Shown here: positions 50,040-60,149 of the stretch, piece by piece | Position numbering within the stretch: position 1 is the stretch's first letter | How the letters are laid out: every line of letters begins with the position of its first letter | Assembly (NCBI GenBank): GCA_014843695.1 | Contig: CM026387.1 | Span: 76,200,013 to 76,264,012, forward strand | Direction of reading: 5' to 3' | DNA from: Archivesica marissinica | Lineage: Eukaryota > Mollusca > Bivalvia > Venerida > Vesicomyidae | Length of the DNA stretch: 64,000 nt | Position numbers and translations under genes: made by a program | The notes under the pieces: generated by a model | The model's input: only the letters and a program-made list of their open reading frames with translations | Database searches by the model: none | Told to the model about the DNA's origin: nothing

Positions 50040-52275
50040 CACGAGATCTACGTGTATGTGACATTGCGGTCGTTACGTGAGATCTACGTGTATGTGACAT
50101 TGCGGTCGTTACGTGAGATCTACGTGTATGTGGCATTACGGTCGTTACGTGAGATCTACGTGTATGTGGCATTGCGGTCGTTACGTGAGATCTACGTGTA
50201 TGTGACATTGCGGTCGTTACGTGAGATCTACGTGTATGTGACATTGCGGTCGTTACGTGAGACCTACGTGTATGTGACATTAAGGTCGTTACGTGAGATC
50301 TACGTGTATGTGACATAACGGTCGTTACGTGAGATCTACGTGTATGTGGCATTAAGGTCGTTACGTGAGATCTACGTGTATGTGACATTAAGGTCGTTAC
50401 GTGAGATCTACGTGTATGTGGCATTAAGGTCGTTACGTGAGATCTACGTGTATGTGACATTAAGGTCGTTACGTGAGATCTACGTGTATGTGACATTACG
50501 GTCGTTACGTGAGATCTACGTGTATGTGGCATTAAGGTCGTTACGTGAGATCTACGTGTATGTGACATTACGGTCGTTACGTGAGATCTACGTGTATACG
50601 GCATTACGGTCGTTACGTGAGATCTACGTATATGTGGCATTACGGTCGCTACGTGAGATCTACGTGTATGTGACATTGCGGTCGTTACATGTATGTGGCA
50701 TTAAGGTCGTTACGTGAGATCTACGTGTATGTGACATTACGGTCGTTAGGTGAGATCTACGTGTATGTGACATTGTGTTCGTTACGTGAGATCTACGTGT
50801 ATGTGACATTGCGGTCGTTACGTGAGATCTACGTGTATGTGACATTGCGGTCGTTACGTGAGATCTACGTGTATGGGACATTACGGTCGTTACGTGAGAT
50901 CTACGTGTATGTGACATTACGGTCGTTACGTGAGATCTACGTGTATGTGGCATTAAGGTCGTTACGTGAGATCTACGTGTATGTGGCATTGTGGTCGTTA
51001 CGTGAGATCTACGTGTATGTGACATTGCGGTCGTTACGTGAGATCTACGTGTATGTGACATTGCGGTCGTTACGTGAGTCCTACGTGTATGTGACATTAA
51101 GGTCGTTACGTGAGATCTACGTGTATGTGACATAACGGTCGTTACGTGAGATCTACGTGTATGTGGCATTAAGGTCGTTACGTGAGATCTACGTGTATGT
51201 GGCATTAAGGTCGTTACGTGAGATCTACGTGTATGTGACATTAAGGTCGTTACGTGAGATCTACGTGTATGTGACATTAAGGTCGTTACGTGAGATCTAC
51301 GTGTATGTGACATTACGGTCGTTACGTGAGATCTACGTGTATGTGGCATTAAGGTCGTTACGTGAGATCTACGTGTATGTGACATTAAGGTCGTTACGTG
51401 AGATCTACGTGTATGTGACATTACGGTCGTTACGTGAGATCTACGTGTATGTGGCATTAAGGTCGTTACGTGAGATATACGTGTATGTGACATTACGGTC
51501 GTTACGTGAGATCTACGTGTATACGGCATTACGGTCGTTACGTGAGATCTACGTGTATGTGACATTACGGTCGTTACGTGAGATCTACGTATATGTGGCA
51601 TTACGGTCGCTACGTGAGATCTACGTGTATGTGACATTGCGGTCGTTACGTGTATGTGGCATTAAGGTCATTACGTGAGATCTACGTGTATGTGACATTA
51701 CGGTCGTTACGTGAGAATTTCGTGTATGTGACATTAAGGTCGTTACGTGAGATCTACTTGTATGTGGCATTACGGTCGTTACGCGAGATCTACGTATATG
51801 TGGCATTACGGTCGTTACGTGAGATCTACGTGTATGTGACATTGCGGTCGTTACGTGAGATCTACGTGTATGTGGCATTACGGTCGTTACGTGAGATCTA
51901 CGTGTATGTGACATTACGGTCGTTACGTGCGATCTTCGTGTATGTGACATTAAAGTCGTTACGTGAGATCTACGTGTATGTGGCATTACGGACGTTATGT
52001 GAGATCTACGTGTATGTGGCATTAAGGTCGTTACGTGAGATCTACGTGTATGTGACATTACGGTCGTTACGTGAGATATACGTGTATGTGGCATTACGGT
52101 CGTTACGTGAGATCTACGTGTATGTGACATTGCGATCGTTACGTGAGATCTACGTGTATGTGGCATTACGGTCGTTACGTGAGATCTACGTGTATGTGAC
52201 ATTACGGTCGTTACGTGCGATCTTCGTGTATATGACATTAAAGTCGTTACGTGAGATCTACGTGTATGTGACATT
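50040..52275. repeat. 36-bp satellite, about 62 copies, with higher-order repeat
   Basis: The unit is gagatctacgtgtatgtgac plus attgcggtcgttacgt. A marked variant (ggtcgctacgtgag followed by a shortened unit) recurs at 50645 and 51606, 961 bp apart, with matching variant order. Long frames on both strands (up to 325 codons) follow from the multiple-of-3 period. Confidence 0.96.
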
Positions 52276-52278
52276 ACG

Positions 52279-52445
52279 GTTGTACAAGATATTCAATGTT
52301 ACCGAGGTATGTAGGACCAAGGTATACACCGCATGGTATAATGTATAATGTAATGGTGGTTTTACAAGATATTCAATGTTACCGAGGTATGTAGGATCAA
52401 GGTCGGTATTATGGTATTATGTATAATGCAATGATGGTTTTACAT
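52279..52445. repeat. Two-copy direct repeat of about 85 bp
   Basis: acaagatattcaatgttacc followed by gaggtatgtagga appears twice (about 52285 and 52364), each followed by a gtataatg-type block. Confidence 0.85.
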
Positions 52446-52482
52446 TATTTATTCAATGCTATTTAATTGGGCCTCCGCACAC

Positions 52483-52875
52483 TTTAACCAGGCCCAATGT
52501 AGTTCATACCCCGATGGAAACTATTAACTCGCGATTCATTCCTTATAGTTACATTAATTATTCTTTTCAATGCGACGAAGACAAAAAAAGATCACACTTT
52601 TCAATTAAAAGGTATTTAGTAAAAGTTGCGACTTACCGTGTGGCGGAGTTCTGGTAATTAGATCGTCCTTGTAACAGCGTAAGCTGTAAGACACGCCTTT
52701 TTACGCAACGAACGTTGCCTAACACTGTGAATGCGCATGCCCATACTATCGAGTGCGCATGTCAGTTGCATATCATTAGTTGGAAACCCTCATACGAAAT
52801 TGTATACAATGATGGCACATATTTTCATCGAAGGAAATGCAATAGCGATGCAAATATGTGTTAGTGGAGCTAGAA
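52483..52875 (+). repeat. Older dispersed repeat, copy 2, uninterrupted
   Basis: Aligns with 38672-39775 minus its two MITEs, and so serves as the empty site for both. Local duplication is also present (gtgcgcatg-like blocks at about 52730 and 52752). Confidence 0.82.
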
Positions 52876-53145
52876 TAAACTTGGTTACATATGCGGTCAT
52901 GAGGAAACAACAATGAGCGACCATCCAATACATACATCTTCTACGGAACAGCAAGAACACACTTATGCAGGCCCGCAGCCAACGGCAAATGAGGCACTCA
53001 CCTCAGTTAGAAGTTGGCAAGTAACGACAGCTATAAGATAACGCTGATAAAACTGCATTCAGAATGCACAGACACGCATACACACAAATAATTCGGGGGG
53101 GGGGGGGTCGCCTCGGTTATTTTCAGATTCTGGATACGGCACTGC
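52876..53145. other. Spacer before gap, with G13 run
   Basis: Unique sequence with a run of 13 G at 53095-53107, next to ggtcgcctcggttattttc, just before the assembly gap. Confidence 0.55.
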
Positions 53146-54145
53146 NNNNNNNNNNNNNNNNNNNNNNNNNNNNNNNNNNNNNNNNNNNNNNNNNNNNNNN
53201 NNNNNNNNNNNNNNNNNNNNNNNNNNNNNNNNNNNNNNNNNNNNNNNNNNNNNNNNNNNNNNNNNNNNNNNNNNNNNNNNNNNNNNNNNNNNNNNNNNNN
53301 NNNNNNNNNNNNNNNNNNNNNNNNNNNNNNNNNNNNNNNNNNNNNNNNNNNNNNNNNNNNNNNNNNNNNNNNNNNNNNNNNNNNNNNNNNNNNNNNNNNN
53401 NNNNNNNNNNNNNNNNNNNNNNNNNNNNNNNNNNNNNNNNNNNNNNNNNNNNNNNNNNNNNNNNNNNNNNNNNNNNNNNNNNNNNNNNNNNNNNNNNNNN
53501 NNNNNNNNNNNNNNNNNNNNNNNNNNNNNNNNNNNNNNNNNNNNNNNNNNNNNNNNNNNNNNNNNNNNNNNNNNNNNNNNNNNNNNNNNNNNNNNNNNNN
53601 NNNNNNNNNNNNNNNNNNNNNNNNNNNNNNNNNNNNNNNNNNNNNNNNNNNNNNNNNNNNNNNNNNNNNNNNNNNNNNNNNNNNNNNNNNNNNNNNNNNN
53701 NNNNNNNNNNNNNNNNNNNNNNNNNNNNNNNNNNNNNNNNNNNNNNNNNNNNNNNNNNNNNNNNNNNNNNNNNNNNNNNNNNNNNNNNNNNNNNNNNNNN
53801 NNNNNNNNNNNNNNNNNNNNNNNNNNNNNNNNNNNNNNNNNNNNNNNNNNNNNNNNNNNNNNNNNNNNNNNNNNNNNNNNNNNNNNNNNNNNNNNNNNNN
53901 NNNNNNNNNNNNNNNNNNNNNNNNNNNNNNNNNNNNNNNNNNNNNNNNNNNNNNNNNNNNNNNNNNNNNNNNNNNNNNNNNNNNNNNNNNNNNNNNNNNN
54001 NNNNNNNNNNNNNNNNNNNNNNNNNNNNNNNNNNNNNNNNNNNNNNNNNNNNNNNNNNNNNNNNNNNNNNNNNNNNNNNNNNNNNNNNNNNNNNNNNNNN
54101 NNNNNNNNNNNNNNNNNNNNNNNNNNNNNNNNNNNNNNNNNNNNN
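53146..54145. other. Assembly gap of exactly 1000 N
   Basis: A round-number gap suggests a placeholder and not a measured length. Any frame spanning it is meaningless. Confidence 0.98.
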
Positions 54146-54922
54146 ATACATACATACATACCTACATACATACATACATACATACCTACATACATACATA
54201 CATACATACATACATACATACATACATACATACATACATACATACATACATACATACCTACATACATACATACATACATACCTACATACATACATACATA
54301 CATACCTACATACATACCTACATACATACCTACATACATACCTACATACATACATACATACATACATACATACATACATACATACATACCTACATACATA
54401 CCTACATACATACATACATACATACATACATACATACATACATACATACATACATACATACATACATACATACATACATACATACATACATACATACATA
54501 CATACATACATACATACATACATACATACATACATACATACATACATACATACATACAAACATACATACATACATACATACATACATACATAAATACATA
54601 CATACATAAATACATACATACATACATACATACATACATACATACATACATACATACATACATACATACATACATACATACATACATACATACATACATA
54701 CATACATACATACATACATACATACATACATACATACATACATACATACATACATACATACATACATACATACATACATACATACATACATACATACATA
54801 CATACATACATACATACATACATACATACATACATACATACATACATACATACATACATACATACATACATACATACATACATACATACATACATACATA
54901 CATACATACATACATACATACA

Positions 54923-54951
<29 letters not shown>
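54146..54951. repeat. (CATA)n microsatellite, about 0.8 kb
   Basis: Tetranucleotide catacata with ccta interruptions near the gap side and two aaat interruptions near 54590-54610. It has frames on both strands with no biological meaning, and probably caused the adjacent gap. Confidence 0.98.
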
Positions 54952-54953
<2 letters not shown>

Positions 54954-55361
54954 TCGCCAATATTAATAATAATTAATTTTAAGTAGTGACAGACGATACA
55001 GTGCTACTAATAAATCTATTTAAACTGTTTTATTTTTTAATTTAAGACTAATTCCTAAATTAAATAACAGTAAGGTCTTTATAACCATATAGATACTATA
55101 TTGTATAGTATAATATATTTCTACCTCTATCAGACCAGGGATAAAATATCACAGCTCCATAATTGATTAATGGGATTAAATCAATCGGTCGTAACATGAA
55201 TGGACGTTGTATATTGGAAAGTTGCATGCCCCCCGGTGATATCGATCAACCGTTATATTGTCCACTGTGTGCAAAGATATGTGCATTTTACCAAGTTTTA
55301 TATATGATTTAGGACAAATATTTTAATTAAATGTAAATTTAATAAGTCAATGCTGATTAAG
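54952..55361. other. AT-rich spacer, nothing recognised
   Basis: Unique AT-rich sequence. Confidence 0.5.
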
Positions 55362-55480
55362 TACAATACAATACAATACAATACAATACAATACAATACA
55401 ATACAATACAACAATACAAACATACAATACAATAAAACAATACATACATACATACAATATAATACAATACAAGGTACAGC
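55362..55480. repeat. (ACAAT)n pentanucleotide repeat
   Basis: Runs of acaat/caata pentamers with some cata interruptions. Confidence 0.93.
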
Positions 55481-55795
55481 TAAAAAAAATAATTAGAAAA
55501 AAAATATTGCCGGTATCGATAGCTAACAAGTGAAATGCCTATTAAATGCGTACTTTGTTTGGCACTCTGCGCGCCCTCCGAGACACTCGGGGGAAAATGC
55601 TGCACATAGCCGATTTCTGGACCAAAATCAATATTTGCCTTGTAGCGGCTAAACGGGTGCAGATAGCCACTCGACTCCCGACTGATGTTTTGTAGCGCTG
55701 GTCACGCCCGAGCCAATGAATCGGCCCTCGAGTCGGTCGCACCACCCGGGAGTCCGCAGTGGCACCGGAATCGTTTGGCTCCCGCAACATTGTCC
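55481..55795. other. GC-richer spacer, nothing recognised
   Basis: Moderately GC-rich unique sequence. Frames of 82-138 codons overlap here on both strands without recognisable domains. Confidence 0.5.
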
Positions 55796-56190
55796 ACGAT
55801 TGTATTGTATAGTATTGCTATACTATACTATGCTATGGTACGGGCCCGTGTGTCCACGGCGCCTCGGGTCTGTGGTGCTATACTGTACTATGCTCTGGTA
55901 CGGGCCCGTGTGTCCACGGCGCCTCGGGTCTGTGGTGCTATACTATGCTATGCTATGCTATGCTATGCTAATAGAGAAGCTTACATAATTAACTTGCAAT
56001 GTCTATTTATATTTAGAAGTTTAAGTCCTCACATAGCTATGCTATGCTATGATACAGTCTTATGTATTCTATGTATAGTATGCAACTATACGCTACGATG
56101 ACGCCTGTTTAAGTCCTCACATGGACCTCACATAGCTAAGCTACGCTACGCTACGCTATACCATACCATACCATACCATACCATACAATA
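55796..56190. repeat. ctatg-type pentamers with a duplicated GC-rich block
   Basis: tatgctatg, acgctacg and accatacc pentamer runs surround two copies of ggtacgggcccgtgtgtcca plus cggcgcctcgggtctgtgg (about 55837 and 55897). Confidence 0.88.
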
Positions 56191-56239
56191 AATATATATT
56201 CAAAAAAACAGCAAAGTGCCTAATGGTTATTTTATCGAA

Positions 56240-56402
56240 TAGAGGGGGTGATATATTACATACAGGGGGATGTATGTATAGTATAGTGGAATTAAAACGC
56301 CGGTATCGATAACAAGAGTTTAAATTAAAACGAGTCAAGGGGGATGTATGTATAGTGGAATTAAAACGCCGGTATCGATAACAAGAGTTTAAATTAAAAT
56401 TC
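56240..56402. repeat. Two-copy direct repeat of about 75 bp
   Basis: gggggatgtatgtatag, aaaacgccggtatcgataac and aagagtttaaattaaaa occur twice. Confidence 0.88.
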
Positions 56403-56839
56403 ATGAATTAAAACAATATTTAAGTTATAACCAGTCGTTAGTGTAAACATATCGAGTTGGAATAAAATAACAGTACAAAAATTATTATTGTTTATAAATC
56501 CGTTTTGGGTCACACATAGTAATTTCCAGCCAAAAAAAAATAATTTAAAAAATTTAAATATTTAAAATTAAAGTTTGAATAAAATTAAAAAAATTATTAT
56601 CGTTTATAAATCCGTTTTGGGTCACATATAGTCGTTTGTAACAATAAAAACAAAAATGTTTTTTTTATAATTTCTGACACCATGCTAGCACACAAATTAA
56701 TTAAAGTTTAAATAAGTTTAAATTTTTTTATTTTATTATTGCATATAAATCCGTATTTTTTTTTTTTATAATTTCTGACCACATGCTAGGACATGGTGTC
56801 TCGATGCTAGGACATGTTGTCCCGCCTAGAGGTCAGAAA
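56403..56839. other. AT-rich spacer with short duplicated blocks
   Basis: aaatccgttttgggtcacac/t occurs at about 56496 and 56609, and the tttataatttctgac-accatgctagc block at about 56667 and 56768. No gene is seen. Confidence 0.6.
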
Positions 56840-57018
56840 CCAGTTCAGTCGAGCTCAGTCGTGGGCAGGCTTAAACGACCTAAACGGTTAACCAGTACTA
56901 AGCAATGTGTGTGAGGTGCCTTGCTCAAGCACACTACATACGTGCCTTGACAGAGTATCGAACCCGGGACCGTTCGATTCCAAATCCAACGCTCTACAAC
57001 TGGACCACGGACGCCACC
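56840..57018 (-). mobile_element. tRNA-derived SINE, family F
   Basis: Minus strand: head with box A tggtccagttg and box B gggttcgatac, then a body with gtgcttgagcaaggcacc and ttagtactggttaacc. No TSD was recognised and the 3' limit is approximate. Confidence 0.75.
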
Positions 57019-57111
57019 TTGTGGAAGTTGTATCGCTATTTCTGTATGTAATTCATTTAACCAATTTTGTTTCAAGATATAAATGCTTTATGTGTTTTAT
57101 TCAACGGTATT

Positions 57112-57323
57112 AGTTTATACAAATTTATTTTAGCTCGATTGCGAAACAAGTTATTTCAACTTATATAAATCACTATCGAGACCTCATTCCTGATGGAATC
57201 CATCGCCACGAGGGAGAGAGAAGGGGCAATGTGGAATTTAAATGCCTTGCCTAAGGGCACAATCGTAACGGCTCCAGTGGGGTTCGAACTCCGGACCTTT
57301 CGCACATGAAGCGAATGCGAATC
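57112..57323 (-). mobile_element. SINE family B, 5'-truncated, with TSD
   Basis: Minus strand carries the box B region (gagttcg equivalent), the family body and the tail ending tttgtataaact. caacggtatt lies at 57102-57111 and 57324-57333, with a further adjacent copy at 57334. Most of the head upstream of box B is missing. Confidence 0.85.
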
Positions 57324-57343
57324 CAACGGTATTCAACGGTATT

Positions 57344-57695
57344 CAGGACCTTATCTCAACTAACCTGGTAGAGGAACATAACGGCTGCTGAACCCGGAAC
57401 GTTTCTAACCAGAGCTAGATCTGATCAACAAGTAGATACGGTTTCGTTTATCCGGCCATAACAATACATTTGGCGTTGTGAATCCGCTTTGTACTGAGGG
57501 CTTCACTTAGCCTGAAGTGTTAAGACTTACACATGTATATCAGCAGAACTATTTTATTGTCGTAAACCATACACAATTTCTTGACACATATATACAGTAT
57601 AACACATGATGTGATGATCAATCCACATAGCTTGATATTCAAAAACATTATACACAACAAAAGTTCTAATATCCCAACTTTTTCTTACCTTACCT
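57344..57695. other. Spacer, nothing recognised
   Basis: Unique sequence. Confidence 0.5.
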
Positions 57696-58070
57696 TTAAA
57701 GCGACATTACATCACAACAAGCAAATAAAATGCATGTTTTCACGTATAAATGCATTGTTACTACAACTTATTCTGTATACATTCGAACACTAACATTTAA
57801 TCAATAAACAGTGTTTTTGTGGTCTAAACACTTATTAGTCTAAAGTAGGATTTCATTTAACGGTCATCCACGCTCCTGAAGTGACGTTTGTTTGTCATTG
57901 GAGTCAATACTGTCGCTTAGAAATAATAAATTTAACTAAGAATAGTCTACAAATAAATATGAATAGGCACAACTGTGAGATATAACGGTAAATATGTACC
58001 ATAAATCTCGTTATTCGTGATACACAGGTTGCATTACGGATGTATGTCAGCCCTATTTACATTATTTTAC
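57696..58070 (+). mobile_element. TTAA-target MITE family 1, 3'-incomplete
   Basis: It starts ttaaagcgacattacatc and aligns with 38703-39078 through tcacgtataaatg, caataaacagtgtttttgtg, gtaggatttcat, tgacgtttgtttgtca, agtctacaaataaatat and tgagatataacggtaaatat. The 3' terminal repeat is absent before the LINE poly(A) at 58115. Confidence 0.82.
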
Positions 58071-58113
58071 ATTCAGCGGCCATTTCGTTATACGTCATCA
58101 CTTATCCTGAGGT

Positions 58114-58114
<1 letters not shown>

Positions 58115-58151
<37 letters not shown>
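58115..58151 (-). repeat. Poly(A) tail of the LINE (T37 on plus strand)
   Basis: A pure run of 37 T on the plus strand, directly after the LINE 3' untranslated region when read on the minus strand. Its length and purity suggest that the 3' end has not decayed much. Confidence 0.9.
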
Positions 58152-58152
<1 letters not shown>

Positions 58153-58556
58153 AGTTACCAAAAGATAACCCGTTTATTTTCTATATATACATGCGTAACG
58201 AATTATTATGTCACACAACATTACAAATGTACAACAATTTTTAACATAATACAAATATATTTGCAAGTACAACTAATTACATAAAAGCGAAGTCAGAAGT
58301 TTACATATACGTGCAGAACAAAGCATAGATAAACATATGTACACCATCTTTAACATATATACATTCATTGAAGAGATAGTTTAAATTTGTTTATTAAATT
58401 AATGGATTCACCTTTGTTTTCTAGATATTTTACATAAATTGCAAACTCCGTCTTGAATAATTTAATAACATTGAAGGGCTTGCTTCTGCTTTCACTTATA
58501 AAATATGACTTGTAAATACAGAAACCAAATAGTGCCAGTATAGTGTTTATGTAATG

Positions 58557-58800
58557 CTAATCTGGATATACTATTTTGTACCCAATAACAATTGTTCTCA
58601 TTGACTTTATATTTTTACCAATGCCAATATCATTAAAACATTTAGATATAAGATCCCATACTTCTGTTGTCACCGGACAATCTACAAAAACGTGTTGATA
58701 TGTTTCTATTACATTACATATTGAACAGTTAGGGCTAGTTTCCATTTTCCAATTAAATCTTGTTTCTTTGCTGGGAAAAATTCTGTTAACCAACTTTTAT
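58557..58800 (-). pseudogene. LINE C-terminal CCHC knuckle and stop
   Basis: The frame resumes as LVNRIFPSKETRFNWKME and reaches NCSICNVIETYQHVFVDC, a C-X2-C-X7-H-X4-C knuckle typical of L1-type ORF2 C-termini. It ends at a stop at about 58557. There is no ATG; this is the downstream half of the reading interrupted by the insertion. Confidence 0.85.
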
Positions 58801-58832
58801 TTTATGCTAATTGATGAAATACAGTGTTCTAT

Positions 58833-58884
58833 CAGTGAGATATAATCCATATCTCATCGGTGAGATATGGATTATATCTCACTG
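58833..58884. repeat. Perfect 24-bp hairpin with TCGG loop
   Basis: The arm cagtgagatataatccatat plus ctca is followed by tcgg and its exact reverse complement. Confidence 0.95.
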
Positions 58885-59759
58885 CCGGACTACTTTTTTA
58901 TTATCTCCCTTCCCAATACACTATTCTTGCACTATTACTCTCCCTTTAAATGCATAGACAACAACAAACAACAAATCAACCGTCTGCTATTGAATAATAA
59001 TATATAAACAATTAATGAGGTAAGGGTTACATACTGCTTTCCTTTGAGATATTCAAATTAACATACACAATTAACGACAACAAAAACAAAACAAAAGTGC
59101 CGACACACTTACGTCTAACCACAGGCACCATACACCAACAAAAGTGTGCGTCTAACAGTCGTATAAAGCTTTTCAATTTGGTAGCATAATTTTCGTCTAC
59201 AAAGGATTTGGGCAACAATGTAATGCCGCCCTGCTCAATATAATAAGCATTCATAGTGTGTCCCGTGTTTGCACACTAATCAAACATTACGCCCCATTAA
59301 ATAAACAAACAACACGCTTGTATGATTCCATACATTCCATGATCTCCAGTCCGAGATATTAGTCACGCGCGACTCGATTTCACCTTGACCCGAGTAATTT
59401 TCCAAAAATAGTCTCGGGGGAATTTCCAATTTTCGGATATTTTACAGATTTTCGCCGTTTTTATAATTTTCGCCAAACAGTTTTTATTAGCCAATTTTGC
59501 AATATTGTAGCCATTAAACTGAGTTTTTATTAGCCAATTTTGCAATATTGTAGCCATTGGCGAGGCTGGCGATTGGCGATTGTTCATGTATCTTTCCTCG
59601 ATTCAACTTTAAATTCAAGATGGCGGCAGATTTGTGTTTCTTTCGACTCACGACGTATAGTCGTTAATGTATTCATCCGCGCAAAAACACGGCGGCCAGC
59701 TATTTTAATTTCTTCATTTTGTGTTTGTTTTTCAACAATTATCATAAAATAAAAAGAAA

Positions 59760-59909
59760 ATTTGTTTGTTTCGAGTGAATATGGAATATATCTCACCTCG
59801 AAGTGAGAACATTTTCATATTTTCACTCGCGCTACGCGCTCGTGAAAATATTTGAAATGTTCTCACTTCTCAGTGAGATATATTCTATATTCACTCGAAA
59901 CAAACAAAT
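59760..59909. repeat. 150-nt near-perfect palindrome
   Basis: The left arm begins atttgtttgtttcgagtgaa and the right arm ends ttcactcgaaacaaacaaat. The complementarity runs through gtgagaacattt to a centre around cgcgctacgcgc, with a few mismatches. Confidence 0.93.
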
Positions 59910-59924
59910 ATCCTCTATATACTT

Positions 59925-60149
59925 AAATTGCTTAATTTTGTTATCGTATAGGCTATTGATGAATTTATAAAAATAAAAATAATCGAATTCCTCCTCAAAA
60001 TAATGGTTCCAGTATCTGTGAATATAAGGTTTTGTAATTTTTTTTTTAATCAAAAACTGGTATATTTGTTTATTTGTTGTATATTTTATATTAATATCTT
60101 GTTTATCTAAATATATGTTTAGGTCTGTTTTAATTTGCGTCAATTTTGA
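59925..60149 (-). pseudogene. LINE C-terminal region, first part
   Basis: In frame with the RT ORF after the TAA at 60150-60152. It continues QIKTDLNIYL, NKQIYQFLIKKK, PYIHRYWNHYFEEE and KIKQFKY, the usual region between RT and the terminal zinc knuckle. The LINE reading ends at about 59925 where foreign palindromic sequence begins. Confidence 0.75.

Larger units (their letters stand above)
58812..59912. mobile_element. 1.1-kb insertion in the LINE, bounded by hairpins
   Basis: The LINE reading breaks at about 59925 and resumes at about 58812-58800. The intervening DNA has no LINE similarity. It carries a 24-bp perfect hairpin near one end, a 150-nt palindrome at the other, a 43-bp direct duplication (59480 and 59523) and a short stretch with aagatggcggcag (about 59617). 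No ORF or clear TSD is seen. It may be a foldback-type element or a captured genomic fragment. Confidence 0.7.

Noticed and set aside
49198..52348. Multiple 88-325 codon frames on both strands
   Set aside because: They come from 30-bp and 36-bp repeats that are open on both strands at once, which argues against real coding.
53031..54960. Frames of 374-633 codons across the gap
   Set aside because: They run through 1000 N and the (CATA)n microsatellite; no protein can be inferred.
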